From NCBI GenBank assembly GCA_013180625.2, contig SNVD02009593.1:124001-188000 (forward strand): a stretch of 64,000 nt of DNA. The letters are read 5' to 3'. Every line of letters starts with the position of its first letter. Position 1 is the first letter of the stretch. The position numbers and the translations under genes are program-made. Below the pieces are notes generated by a model. The model searched no databases. It saw nothing but the letters and a program-made list of their open reading frames with translations, and was not told the DNA's origin. Source of the DNA: Boswellia sacra. Its lineage: Eukaryota > Streptophyta > Magnoliopsida > Sapindales > Burseraceae. Positions 45,440-58,800 of the stretch are shown one piece after another.

Positions 45440-48400
45440 TGTGTGTGTGTGTATTTATTTGGAAGCTAGTCAAAAACGAAGAAGTGATTTGATTTCTTTA
45501 TTCTTTATCTTGTTTGTTTCCCCGCCTTATCATAGGAGAAATGGCATGGTCTCCGTTGATTTTTTATTAGCAACCTTTTTGACGCTACTTGCCATGGATT
45601 TTATTTCTTTCTGCAGGGTTGTGGCAGGTATGGTGTTGGTGAGACTGATTTTGGCACAGGTATTGTAGTTCTTAGTCAACAGGTGTCAACAGTATGTTGT
45701 TATAGGATTGAATGCTGTAGAATTAGTAGACTATGAAAATATTTTGCAAAATTATATATCAGACAAGCATGAAGTGTTTTTGACTGCTAATCTGGGCTGA
45801 TCTTTTCCCTTATTTTCATTGCTGTTGGTTTCCCAACATTTTAGTGGGCCAGTTTAGCTCAAATAGTTACAATCTTGCCATTAAGAAGGTCTGGATTTTT
45901 TTTTTTACCCTTTTTATTTTCTTAACTTTTTTCTAATTATGTGTGTTTTATTTTTTATATTTATGTCTATGGTTAACTCATCAGATGAAATGGATTTTAA
46001 GCATATGTGAATGCTTTTGGATGAGAAAGCTTTCTTCGAAGTTTTGACAGATTTTCCTTTTGATATTTTAATAGCTAGATAATGCATGAAAATCTTCATT
46101 TCTAAATTTTTATTTTCAAGTATCCTTTGTTGCTTCATATCTGTGTTTGAGTTTTTTAACATTGAGGGAGTCAGTTTTGAGATTTCTTCTTAAATTCTGT
46201 CCTTTCTATTCAGCACATCTAAGAGCCCCAAAGTGGTACAAACGCCCAGTTGGGGTATCTTTTGGCTTTGGAGGAAAGCTTGTCTCATTTCATCCCAAGA
46301 CACCTGCAGGAGCTGCTTCAGAGGTAATTTTGTTTGCAATTTCTCTACTCTTTTTTGCTTTAATGACTTTTCCTCCCTTTAGTTACTATTATTCTCTGCA
46401 TTCCCCCCCCAGGTATCTGTGCATAGCTTAGTTACAGAAGACATTTTGGTTAGTCGATCATCTGAATTTGAAGCATCAATACAAAATGGAGAGAGGTCTT
46501 CACTGAGGGCTTTATGTGAGAAAAAATCACAAGAGTCCAAGTATGTTAGCTATATTGGGAAATGTAACTTCTCTCTTCTTTGTCTTTCACTTCAAAAAGA
46601 AATTGGCCAACTAATGTCTCTTTGTTGGTTACTCTGAGTGTCTACAGGTCTGAGGATGACCAGGAAACATGGGGCTTCTTAAAAGTAATGTTCGAAGATG
46701 ATGGTTCGGCAAGGACAAAGTTGCTTTCCCACCTTGGTTTTAGTTTACCAGCTGAAGAGAAAGAGACTGTACAAGATTCTCTTTCCCAGGAAGTCAATGC
46801 TATTTCATTGGAGGATTCCACAGCAGATAAAGTGGGAGATGAGGGTGGTAAAGAAGCCACAATTTTTTCTGCTGATAATGGGGAGGATTTCTTTAACAAT
46901 CTACCAAGTCCAAAAGCTGACACACCTGTATCAAATTCTGGCAATACTTTTGCCGTTGCAAGTTCTGTTCCAAGCACACAAGAAGCAGTTGAAGAAGCAG
47001 ACAGGCTGGAAGAGAGTTCTGATCCATCATTTGATGATAGTGTTCAACGTGCATTGGTTGTTGGAGACTATAAGGGTGCAGTTGCACAGTGCATTTCAGC
47101 AAATAGAATGGCTGATGCTTTAGTTATTGCTCATGTTGGTGGTGCTACCCTGTGGGAGAATACGCGTGATCAATATCTCAAGATGAGTCGTTCACCTTAC
47201 TTAAAGGTGGCTTATGTCTTATTCTCGTCTTTGATGGAATTTTTAATCTTTATTTAAATAAATGTTTGGATTGATACTTTTTCATCTCATGATTTGATGG
47301 ATGTTTGTACCATGCTTGTCTATTGAAGTGCTTCTTATAACATCAGTCATTTTACTTCCAGGTTGTCTCTGCAATGGTGAATAATGATCTCCTGAGCCTT
47401 GTGAACACCAGGCCTCTGAAGTTCTGGAAAGAAACGCTTGCTCTTCTTTGTACAGTAAGTTTCTTAATTCTGTGAAGCAGATATTACATTTACGATGCTG
47501 TGAGAATGTGTTGCATATTTGCAATGTTGACCTCGTCTGTATTTTTTCTTGATTTTAAAGATGGTTTAGATATCAGCATAATAAAATAGTTGAATAGAAA
47601 TAAAAGTGCCTTACTTGATTACCTCACCTCCATAGTATTAGTCGAAAATGCTTGCGGAGTTGCAGTGCTTATAATATTACTTATTAATACAGAATTGTTG
47701 CTGAAATGCTTATCAGATGATAATACACTTGACTGGATTATGGGGAGTTCTTAGTCTATATTTGCACAAGCCATAGAACCCCAGCTATTGCTGATTTCTG
47801 TTGAAATTTGTTATTGTTATTAGATATCAATTCAAAAGAGTTATCACATAGAATGTTTTAGGTCTGGTCTTGAAGTTATGTGCTTGCTGCCCAACTGACA
47901 TCATTCTTCTTATCATTCAGTTTGCTCAGAGAGAGGAATGGACTATGCTTTGTGACGCTCTTGCTTCGAAACTAATGGCTGCTGGTAATACACTGGCAGC
48001 AACTCTTTGTTATATATGTGCGGGGAACATTGATAAAACGGTTGAAATTTGGTCGAGGAGCCTGGCAGCTGAGCATGAAGGGAAATCATATGTTGATCTT
48101 CTTCAGGTGCATTTGCAGATTTTACAAGTATATCCAAATGCGTCTTTTGTCTAGAAAGTTTACTGATATAATTACCATCATTATTATTTTGGGTCAATTT
48201 ATTAGGATTTGATGGAGAAGACTATTGTCTTCGCGTTAGCGACCGGACAGAAGCGATTTAGTGCATCTCTGTGCAAACTTGTTGAGAAGTATGCAGAAAT
48301 TTTAGCTAGTCAAGGCCTTCTTACAACTGCAATGGAGTACTTGAAACTTTTGGGTTCAGATGAATTGTCACCTGAGCTTGTGGTCTTAAGAGATCGTATT

Positions 48401-51085
48401 GCTCGTTCTATAGAGCCTGGTATGTTCTTCTGGGGAATTATTATGATAATTATGATTTTGTGCTAAATAGCGTGCTGATTCTTGGCAATAATTATTTGAA
48501 TTATTCTTTTAAGTGGGAAGGTGGCTATGGCTTTTAAAACCATAATTTTTTTGATTTTTATTTTTCTCTTGTAAATTGGATGGATATTTGGAGATTCATG
48601 TGATAGCAATAGTATTCTCTGCTATAATTTTTCAGAAAATGTTAGTAGCATGGTGTATCATTATCAGAGAAATATACTCGGGTTTGTTATTATTATTATT
48701 ATTATTATTATTTTTCTTTTGTAGAATAATATTCGTTAGTGTGTCATTACGTATGATTACTTCTTCCCACAGTATATGTAATTTTTATGTCAAATTTGTA
48801 TTATCTTGTCATTTGTAAGGCTGAACTTTTAATTGCCTTTTATGAAATGACTGACCTGTAAATTCTGAAGCTTAAATTTCCAGTTGCTGCCATTGTTGGT
48901 TTCATCTGGTTCCATGTGATAACCTAATGTGGGATAAGGTTTCCTATATCCAGACATATTCATTTGCTACTATTACGAGCTGATTATTTCTCTGATTCTT
49001 TGTTGCAGAGAAAGAAGCTGTAGCTGTGCCTTATGGTAACTCTCAACAAAGAAGTGGACCAGTGCATGGTGTTGATCAACCCAAATATGGTGTGGTTGAA
49101 CCCAGTCATCAGTATTATCCGGTAATTTTTTCAGGCGTTGATTTCTAAATGTTTCTTTTTGTTATAGTTCAGGTTTATTTTCTGCTGTCTTGCTCTAATT
49201 GAAGTGTTCATTCTTGTATTGTGTTGCTCAGGAACCAGCACCTTCGCAATTGCATCAGCCTGTTCGTGGAAGCACTTTTGGCGACAATTACCAGCAACCA
49301 TCGGGTCCTTATGGAAATGGAAGAGGATTTGGTGCTCCTACGCAGTATCAACCTGCACAACAGCCTAGTTTATTCATTCCGTCTCCGGCAACTCCGGTAC
49401 TCTGAATTATTTGGCTTATTTTCTTACATCTTTGTAACCTTTAATTTGTTTTTATATTTTTGAATTTGTTATCTGGAAAAACCATGGCCTTTGGAATATG
49501 GCTTTTATTGTAATGCACTATTCATTACCCAGATTTCTTATCAAAGTATCAATCACCGCTGTATAAATATTCTATTTATATTGCTCTGTGAGTAATTAAA
49601 TTTTTCGAATCTTTCCTTGTAGACAAATTTTGCTCCTCCACCTGTTACCACACAGCCTGCTATGAGACCGTTCGTTCCTTCAACTCCTCCTGTGCTGAGA
49701 AATGCAGAGCAATATCAGCAACCCACATTGGGCTCTCAGTTATACCCTGTCTGTATATCTACTTAAAATTCAATATATTAATTTCTGTTTTTTGACATTG
49801 TTCTTGGGCAGACACTGAATAATGTCCTTTAATTAATGTTTCAGGGAACTTCTAACCCCGTTTATCATCCTGTACCACCTGCTTCTGATGCACATGGCCC
49901 TGTCACGTCACACATGGGGTCTGTTCCCGGCCCTACAATGCCAAAGGTTGTAGCTCCGACACCCACACCGATTGGATTCATGCCAGTGAACCGTTCGGGG
50001 GTTCAAAGACCTGGGATGGGACCAATGCAACCGGCCAGTCCTCATTCAACACCTGCACAACCAGCTGCAACACCTGCAGCACCACCACCAACAATACAGA
50101 CAGTTGATACTTCAAATGTGCCTGGTAATTGTTAGTTTTTCTCTTCCATATAAATGTGTTTTGGAACAGAATTTGAAATGTAAAACGACTCTAGGCAAGT
50201 AAAGGAATTATACACTAAGTTGGTGACTGTAGACATCTAATAAAAAAATTTTGATGTGTTTTCTGCTTCCATATTTATCAGAGCCTGTTTAGATGCCTTT
50301 GCACACCAACTTGATGAATATATAAACGTTTAACACTGGTATCTTGTGTTCTTCTAAACACAATTTTTATTCTTGGAATATTTTCTGTGCGAGTAATTCG
50401 TTGAGACTCATTTAAAAGCCTGATTTTCGCCATTGCAGCTTAGAAGATCTCCTCTCTCTTTTAACACACATCCAAATGCAAATGATTGTTTTGTTGCTGT
50501 ATACTGACGCAAATGTGTCTGCCTTTTATTTAGTTATTTTAGTAGTAATCTGTATGTTCTTGCTGATATCTTGATTTGCTTCATCTTATGTGTTTGGCTT
50601 GCTTTTGCATAATTTTTTTCAGCTCATCAAAAACCTGTTATCACAACATTGACAAGGCTTTATAATGAGACATCAGAAGCACTGGGAGGTTCCCGTGCAA
50701 ATCCAGCCAAAAAGCGTGAAATAGAAGACAATTCTAAGAAAATAGGTGCCTTGTTTGCCAAACTTAACAGTGGGGACATCTCTAAAAATGCTGCTGATAA
50801 GCTTGTTCAGCTCTGCCAGGCTTTGGACAATAATGATTTTGGTACAGCCCTACAAATCCAGGTAAATCACAGGAAGTAAAAAGTTAGTGATAATAATAAT
50901 AATAATTATTATTATTATTTTTATTGGTTGATAATTCCTTGCAAGTATTGGCAGTTTAAATTGTGATGATTTCCTCCATCCTGTAACAGGTGCTTCTTAC
51001 CACTAGTGAGTGGGATGAGTGCAATTTTTGGCTAGCCACACTTAAGAGAATGATCAAGACGAGGCAGAATATTAGATTAAGTTAA
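41848..51085 (+). CDS. SEC31: SEC31, COPII outer-coat protein
   Basis: Twenty-two exons join in frame to about 1121 residues: 41848-42164, 42908-42965, 43097-43219, 43876-43972, 44058-44094, 44210-44315, 44401-44458, 44722-44819, 44974-45093, 45617-45659, 46214-46323, 46413-46540, 46648-47206, 47362-47454, 47921-48106, 48206-48419, 49009-49121, 49232-49396, 49623-49748, 49845-50124, 50623-50861, 50990-51085. The N-terminal third is a WD40 propeller ([60 protein letters not shown]). The middle is the helical SEC31 domain ([36 protein letters not shown]), followed by a Pro/Gln-rich linker and a C-terminal helical domain ending [14 protein letters not shown]31 with SEC13 forms the outer cage of ER-to-Golgi vesicles. 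Length matches Arabidopsis SEC31 proteins of about 1100 residues. Intron 3 needs a GC donor at 43220. Confidence 0.95.
45404..45451. repeat. (GA)n-(GT)n microsatellite in a SEC31 intron
   Basis: About 16 GA units are followed by about 8 GT units, inside the intron between exons 9 and 10. Confidence 0.9.
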
Positions 51086-54000
51086 GAGGGACAGAATGGT
51101 GGGAGAATGCATTGGCAGTTTGCATTTTTTCTTTTCACATATTTGGTGATCTATTGGGGGGCACTGATCATTTATTGGATGTACACAAGAACTGCTCCCG
51201 CACTGCACTTGCAACTACAGGCTTTTTGCTTCTTTGGTTTTCTTACTTTACAAGATATTGACTGGCTTTCACCTCAAATGCTTTTTTTTGGCAGCAGTTA
51301 GTGAAGATAGTTTTCGGTACATCAATGAACTCGTCATTGATTTTGTTATTCAGTTGATATTTTGTAGCATGGCGAGATAGAATTTGGTTCCTTTAGTTTA
51401 TAAATGCTTCGCATCTAAATTTTTTGGCCTGAAGTCGGTTAGTGGGCTCGTAGTTGATCTGTTATTGTCACCTTTTGTTTGGTTTCTGCTTGGCCAACAA
51501 TTTTACCACCCATGTGATTCTATCAACTATGAAAAAGTTCAATAATATGCTTCTTGTTTAGTTGACAACGGTTTGCTTTTTCCCTTCTGTTTCATCTTGT
51601 TTCCGACCTCATTTTAGGGTTCAGGTCAGGACCCTGTTGAAAATTTGATCGCACAATTTCATTAGTCGTTCAAGTTCTGGTTGGAGGCAGTCGGTGGTTA
51701 TGCTTCGTTGTGAATGCTGCTGACCACGTGACTAGTAACTTTTTTTCCTTTCCCTGCTTTACAGGTAACGTATGAAAGACGATTAAAATAAATTAAACAA
51801 GTTTGAATTCTTCCACGAAAGCACATGCACCATGACAACTGAAGAGGTTCGATTTGGCGAAGTGATTAACATGTTTAACTACATGAAGTCTATGATCAAG
51901 ATAATTCAATTTGTTCAAAGCATCTTATAGGTCTCCTAATTTCCTTAGGATTTTTTTGTTTAATTTTTAAAATTAAGTTCTATTAGTTTCTGGATGCATA
52001 CCATAGGTGAAAGAATCGGGTCGTTTAGATTTGAACTGAATTCGAAAGTTTGGATCCGAGAAGATTTGTGTGTATATAGTGACCTGACAAGTATAAAGTA
52101 AACAAAAACGAGTTTGGAAAGTGATTCATTTCACCGCAAGGAGCCAAAGATGTAAAGACAAAGGAACAAAAACACACTATCGACGGTGCAATTGCCTTTG
52201 AAATATCTGCCTAGTTTGGTTAACCCACATCATTTTTATACCACATAATGACACCCTTTTACTTTATAAAAGTGGCACTGCTTCCCATGATTGTAATTAG
52301 AAGGTTTAAACAGATTGATGGGTTTCCATTTTGTCTAAAAAAATAATATATGTGTTCGTCATATATACATAACTGTAAGATTTGAGCTCCAAGCATTTCA
52401 AAAGGAGAGGCACATGCACTTAAGCAAATGAGCTGTAAAGCCTTGACATATGGAGAAACGAATATCAATTTTCCTACTCAATGTTAACAGCTACAGACAC
52501 ATTCTTTTCTGCTAGTTTTTGAAGTCTGAAAAAATATTATTGGGCCAGCTTCTTCTTGCTTTGATAATTGTATACCAAATTTGTCTGTAGTAAAAAAATT
52601 CTTGGCTGCATCGGTAACTCTTCCCATATGCTGTTAACTTGGTGTCTGCGTAGTCCATTTCTGAGACCTTCAAACTCCAATTACTTATTGCCCTAAACCT
52701 GAACACATTGAAGAACAAAAGGGCGTGTTTGGATGTCATTGGGACGAATATTTTTCTCGAGTTTGATACTGTTCTTGATAGAAAACATTGTGTTTCTTTG
52801 GTTTGATTAAAGTCAATTTATTGCAACGTGAAAAGCAAGGACACGGTAATGTCAGTTGGGTTGGTCTAAAAGGCTTTTAAACGATATCATTACCTAAGAA
52901 GTCTACATGTTTTCACTTGATTAGTCTAAAAGAAAAAGTTCAAAGTGCCAATATCATCCTTCTGGGTGACAAAAGCTAAGCAAAGCGGAAGTTAGAATTA
53001 TCATATGTTTCCCTGTTAAAACTGAACTAGAAGTTGGTGGCAAAGATCAATGCTTGCCTGTATAAGAAAAAAAAATTGATATATGAAGCAAAACATCAAT
53101 GGGGTAATACCAACTCATGATTTCAGTTAGGTGCTTCTGTGATCATTCTATTTTTAGGTCAGTGGAAAGAGATTTTGATCTCAATTATAAAATAGCTTAC
53201 TTCTTGATGACACAAATCATATGAATTGAAAGGTTGGCCAATTATACAACCAACAACATCAATTATGGTTATGGCAGATTCAAATTATTTATCCAAAATT
53301 GTCAAATAAATACATGACTAATCCAAAGATGAAGATTTCCCTTATCTAACTGTTCAAAGGTGAATTCTACACCCACGTTTGCATTTTCTTAAAACTTGGT
53401 TAATTGATGTTCAATTTCTTTGCATTAGACTGCAGAGAACAGAACAGAGCTCAAGATCCAAACAGTTTTCTTTCGAACATTGCCTAATGCATGTGAACCA
53501 AAAAACCAATAGAACCTTGCAAAATCACAAGTCTTGGGCATAATTCTCCAAGAATTTCTCCAAAGACATCTTCCAAGTAAAAACAGTTTCAAATTTTGAG
53601 CAATTCCAGACTACTGCGTGACAAAAGTAGCACTAATTTGTTGCAATTCTTGACTAGAAAACATGCAGTAGAACAAATCTTACAGCAAGATATCCAGATA
53701 ATGACAAAATTGGAGCAGGCCCGAGGAATAAATTAGAAAATTTTGATTGTATTTGCTGCTCTTTTTTGTCGACAATTTGCAATTCTATAGATGGGATAAG
53801 ACTTCTTTCATATGCTCCACAATTTCTGAAAACCACATTATCTTATAAGACAAACATCTGAGCCATATTCTTGTGTATTCAAAATGAAATTGATCATCAG
53901 ATTCAATAAGTTCCATCAAAAGAAATTGTCAGGAAATGCCGGGTGTCAATTTTCCTGATAACCAATCAAAATCCTGGCAACTTGTTTTCAAATAGGTACC

Positions 54001-54556
54001 GAGTCACAGATTTTACCATCATGTCGCTAAAATCTAGCAAAATATTCTTCTATATTCATCTAATTTGAATGCATAAACAATGCCAGTTATGAAAGATGAT
54101 ACTAAAGATTTCGCATAAAAACAGAAATATTCAAACCCTGACTTCTTAGAAACAATAATATGAAAAGGCCAAAGGACAATCAGATTACTCTGTGCGATGT
54201 CTGTAACATCACATTCAAAGAAGAAGGATCGCATTAGCACTCAGGCTGATGAATTTTGAATCAGCTTTATGTACGTATGAACAGTATTGTTATCATACAT
54301 AAGCTTTGACTTAACAAAGATGAGAGAAAGAAGAGGATTAACAAACCTACAATGGAACATCAGCAATGTCCCCCGGATCTATATCTATGCTAAAGTTGAC
54401 ATACATTAACAATTTAAAGAACACTGAACAAATTACAATGGTAGAAAAATCCACATAGAAATTAGATACCATGAACGTTATTTGCAAGCAAAATAAGCTT
54501 ACAAGGAAAAGCTTCACTCCATTGCCAAATCACTTGAATCAAACCTCTGCAGAAAA
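51086..54556. other. Convergent 3' flanks of SEC31 and the kinase gene
   Basis: The first 300-400 bases are presumably SEC31 3' UTR and the last few hundred the 3' UTR of the minus-strand kinase. Between them I see no supportable gene. A minus-strand reading at 52512-52739 is open for about 75 codons, but I recognise nothing in it. Confidence 0.45.
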
Positions 54557-56017
54557 TTAAATATCATTTGTTGCCTGATAACTAAAACTCAAACGATCAT
54601 TCTTGTCATCTGCTCTTGCAAACAATTCTGAACCATCCCCAATTGATTGGTTCCGCCTCAAGCTAGAGATGCCACCTTTAACATAACCATGAGGCCGTGA
54701 TTGAGCTCTCCCTTTGTTAACATATCTTCCACTACCTAACCTCAAACTAGAAACCTGTTTTGCTGACTTCATATTTGGCTCATTGCCATCAGCCCCTTCC
54801 CGAAATTCAGGATCCTCATCAGCACCAGCCATAAGTTCCATTAAATTGCTCCTCAAACCCAAATCTGAATACACTCTTCTTGAGTCTCTCATCGCCAACC
54901 TACTTAATTTACCATCCACCATATCCAAATTATCTCCTCCAGTTCCATCTTGCTGGGTTTTTCTCACCTCAACAGGGCGACCCATCGTCTCTACCATCAA
55001 ACATGGATTGTTAAACCCATTCCATGAATGCAGAGGAACCAATTTACTCAACCCAGTTAACCAATCAACAACCTCTTTCATTGTAGGCCTCCTCTCCCTA
55101 CAAGACCTCACACATCTTGCTGCAATCACCGCTAACTGCTTCCTAACAATAGGATCCTTTGGAGGAGCAATCCGTGGATCAAAAACTGCAACAATCTTCC
55201 CTTTCTTTATCAATGGAACTGCCCAATCCACAATCGAAGGGGGCGAAAACCCAACATCAATGGCTTTTCTACCACTAATAATCTCCAACAACAAAATGCC
55301 AAAACTGAACACATCGGTTTTTGTACTCAAATTATCAGGAGTCACATAACATGGATCGAGATACCCCATAGTCCCCGCAGGGGGAGTTGATCTAAGCCTC
55401 AAGTTATCAACACCGCACCTCAAAGCTAACCCAAAATCACCTAATCTCGCATTGAAATTCCTGTCAATCAACACATTTGCAGATTTAATATCTCTATGAA
55501 TAATTGGAGGCTTTTCAGAATGAAGTATCTCTACAGCTTTTGCAACTTGTAAAGCTAATCTTATTCTTCGACCCCAATTCAATGGCCTAGTATTAGAGTG
55601 AAGAATATCATACAAAGTACCATTACACATAAATTCAACAACTAATAAACGATCTTTAGAGTCATTAGAGAAGCCTACGAGATTCACCAATCGAGGGCTA
55701 TGAATCTTGGACAGGATTTCGATCTCATTATCCGCTTCCTGGCTGATCTCTTGATTCCTGGATGGTTTTTTGATAGCCACCTGACGTCCACGTAGCACAG
55801 CCTTGTAGACACAGCCATGGCTGCCCTTTCCCAGCAGCCTCTGGTCAGAGAAACCATTGGTGGCGGCTTCAAGGTCACTGTAATCAAACTGTTGGATCTT
55901 GATGGGTGGTTTCTCTTGCTTTTGGTTGGTTTTTGAGGCTTGAGTTTGTTGGGAAAAAACAGAAGCTGTGGAGATGATGGAGATGGCTGAGTCAGCTTTG
56001 CAAGAAAGGTATCCCAT
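54557..56017 (-). CDS. Ser/Thr protein kinase, At1g28390-like, single exon
   Basis: The protein is 486 residues from the ATG at 56017 (MGYLSCKADS); the frame extends 28 codons upstream but only from a TTG. The kinase domain spans about residues 57-325 with all key residues: glycine loop GKGSHGCV (63-70), Lys83 in VAIKK, catalytic HRDIKSAN (His174-Asp176), DFG (194-196), a P+1-like PAGTMGYLDP, and DVFSFGILLLEI. The C-terminal 160 residues are Ser/Arg/Gly-rich and probably disordered. There is no signal peptide or transmembrane helix. The MGYLSC start could carry lipid (Gly2, Cys6), which would place it at the plasma membrane; this is inferred. It resembles the receptor-like cytoplasmic kinase group annotated as Ser/Thr-protein kinase-like At1g28390. 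It converges with SEC31. Confidence 0.9.
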   Translation of the reverse strand: MGYLSCKADSAISIISTASVFSQQTQASKTNQKQEKPPIKIQQFDYSDLEAATNGFSDQRLLGKGSHGCVYKAVLRGRQVAIKKPSRNQEISQEADNEIEILSKIHSPRLVNLVGFSNDSKDRLLVVEFMCNGTLYDILHSNTRPLNWGRRIRLALQVAKAVEILHSEKPPIIHRDIKSANVLIDRNFNARLGDFGLALRCGVDNLRLRSTPPAGTMGYLDPCYVTPDNLSTKTDVFSFGILLLEIISGRKAIDVGFSPPSIVDWAVPLIKKGKIVAVFDPRIAPPKDPIVRKQLAVIAARCVRSCRERRPTMKEVVDWLTGLSKLVPLHSWNGFNNPCLMVETMGRPVEVRKTQQDGTGGDNLDMVDGKLSRLAMRDSRRVYSDLGLRSNLMELMAGADEDPEFREGADGNEPNMKSAKQVSSLRLGSGRYVNKGRAQSRPHGYVKGGISSLRRNQSIGDGSELFARADDKNDRLSFSYQATNDI

Positions 56018-56880
56018 GTTTGTGATAATTGGATGATGAGAAATGGTTGGTTTCGATATTTCATAACATGGTGAGCAAGTGAAGAGAAGACCAAGGCCCA
56101 AAGGTGACGTTTTTAAGGTTTGGGTTGTGTTAAAGACTCCAACTTTTAACTTATGGAGATCGAAACCAGATCAGCAAAATGTTGCCTTTAAGTGGTGTAA
56201 GAAATGAAGAAAGTGAGAGAAAGAGGGGTTAATGAAAAATGGAAGTAATGGAAGACCCTTTGAGTTGAGGGCGTTGAACACGGAGCCCACCAATGTGGAA
56301 TTTCCCAATCCCTAACCTAAGCTACACTCGCCATTGAAGTGTATAAAGTTGGTAGTTGAAAAACAACTGTGGTCTATGTCTACTAGTTACAGATTACTTA
56401 TTTACTTTCACCTCTTACAAGTCAACCAGCAAATTGTAATAATCGTTTCCACTTCATCAAAAAATTTAGTACAAGGGAAAAGGTGAAAAAATAAATTTAG
56501 AAGCTGTAAGTATCTTACATGACTTGGGAAGTAAAGGTCTATACGAGTTAAATATTTTCTATAAACTCTTAAACTGTCAAAACGACTTCGGGGACGTTTT
56601 AATAAACAAAAATATATAAAAATATCTCTTAAACTTAATTGTAGATGATAAAAATGCCGTATTTTTTAAAATTTACATATTATAACACTCTATTAAGTAT
56701 TAAATATATTTCATCGAATGTCAAATAATTATCAATCCTCAGATATAACTATCAAACACTATTAAATATAAAATACGATCATAATTTATACATTTTTAAT
56801 ATAAAATCATTTTTCAAAAAAACCGGTAAAATAAAAGTATTTTTGTAAATTTCCTTTTAATAAAGTATCAAGTAGAAAAA
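56018..56880. other. Upstream region of the kinase gene
   Basis: Promoter side of the minus-strand kinase; AT-rich beyond 56470. No other gene seen. Confidence 0.4.
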
Positions 56881-56881
56881 C

Positions 56882-58800
56882 AAAATCCAAACTCTTTAGG
56901 TCTAATTAGAATTCTATTATCAGCAACTTCACTAGTTGTTAAAGCGTATTGTTTGGCTAACAAGAATTACTTTTTCCCATTTGAGTGATGAGGTCCCCAG
57001 GAAAACCCAACCACAAATTGGACCAGAGAAAATTCATGATTCGGCACCCAACGCAACATCAACTTCATACCCGAAAGCTTTGCCTTAGCCTTAACCTCAA
57101 CACCCAGAAAAGGATTTGACACGTGTCTGAGAGTTTTCTAGCATCTTCAGTGTAACTTTCTTTCTATTGTTCATGAAGTCCCATCCAAAACGATGAATTT
57201 GTCCACACACACACAAATCATCGTTTTTCTCTTTGTGAAGCCATAGTTATCAATAAACATCAATCCAACAGCTAGCTTCCATATATCAATGAGCAGAAGA
57301 CGTCTTTTCCTACTTTGATAATGACAAGCTATTGTTCACCTTCACCCAGCCATCATCATAACATCATTAACATGAATTTATAAATGAGAGCTCAGCTAGC
57401 TTCACTTTTCTTAATAACTCTTCAAATAGATGAAGCGGAAGCAGTTAGTTCAAATGATAAATGCATGGAATGTTATGTAATAAAGAATTAAACACTAACA
57501 TTGAAGCATAGATTTGTAGTTAAAGAACCCTTGTAAAATTAGCAAACGTCTAGGTAAGAGATTGAAGAAGCTTCTTCCGAGGCATCTAGACCAATTATAA
57601 ACTCTATCTGCAATATTATGATGAGGCCTTTATGAAACCTTTTAATTTATTGGATCGAAGAGATGCTATAGTACACCAAGAAAATTAATGGACTGAAATG
57701 ATTGAAGTAAATATTACTATTGACTAGTATATTAAATTAATGTTCAAGAAAGTTGTTTGATATCTCCCGGAAAGACTTGCAGTGAGGACTTTTAAGAGAA
57801 GACAGAAAGCGGCCAGTTTTGTGGTACGTAAAACATAGTCTAATTATTTAAGAAAAGCTGCTCTCGTAGGAACACTTCAAATTAAATGCTTTTACATCCC
57901 ATGCTTCACTTGCTAATCTCATAGATATCATCTTTCAGTTTAACTTTTAAATATTGATTAGGTAAAATGAATGATTATAAATAAATTTAAGTCAGGTTTT
58001 AAGTTAAAAAATTTAAGTTGAAGTAACCTACCCCTTTTCTTATTGCTTTTGGGAGTCAATCAGACATTAGTGTAATTATACAAACGTTTTTCACTCATAG
58101 AAACGGCATGGAAGGAAAGACAAAAATAATTAAAAGAAGAACAAAAATCAATTCTTTAGGTATAACTAGAATTCCATTATCAACAACTTTCACTAGTTAT
58201 TAAAGCTTATTCTTTGGCTAACAAAAATTAATTTTTACCATTTGATTGAGGAGGTCCCAAAGGAAACTCAACCACAAATTGGACCATACCGCGCATTAAT
58301 GATTGAGCACCAAACATAACATCTACCTTTATACCTGACAGCTTTGCCTTAACCCTCCGAAAGGGTTGTGCGCATGAGTGAGTTTCTAGTATATTTTTTC
58401 TGATTAGAGTCTTAAATATTATAATTAAGCTCATACATTCAAATTTATATTTTAAAAAATGTAAAAAAATTTCAATCACATTAAACCAGCGATATTAAAC
58501 TAGGATCTCAGATTTGAATCCATATGGCAACCGCATAGATGCAATTGGAGCATAGATACGTGCGGTTATAAAACTTTTTAAGTTGGAATTCTGATAGTTA
58601 TTAATTCCAGGTCTAGCTAGCTTCTATGAAGCTAAATTAATTAATGAGCGAGAAAGTTGTTTGATATGTTCCTGGAAAGGCCTGCAGTGAGGACTTTTAG
58701 AAGACATAAAGTACTGGTCAGCTTTGTGGTATGCAAAAGACAATCTTAAATTAATAAAATTTTTAAAAGCTGCTCTTTTAAGACTTAAAACTACATGCTT
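56882..58800. repeat. Diverged direct duplication (about 1 kb unit) with a coding-like relic
   Basis: Two pairs of matching blocks occur in the same order: 56882-57125 with 58143-58390 (shared CAACCACAAATTGGACCA, AGCTTTGCCTTA), and 57735-57890 with 58640-58800 (GAAAGTTGTTTGATAT, GCAGTGAGGACTTTTA). The second unit is shorter by about 350 bases. On the minus strand both copies keep a short protein-like reading: KAKLSGIKVDVMFGAQSL then MVQFVVEF in the second, and KAKLSGMK... LVQFVVGF in the first. I do not know the family. Confidence 0.6.

Noticed and set aside
54714..55349. 211-codon plus-strand ORF
   Set aside because: Antisense shadow of the kinase gene, which has all kinase motifs on the minus strand.
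56018..56101. 28-residue N-terminal extension of the kinase
   Set aside because: It would start at TTG; the ATG at 56017 gives MGYLSC, as in the family.
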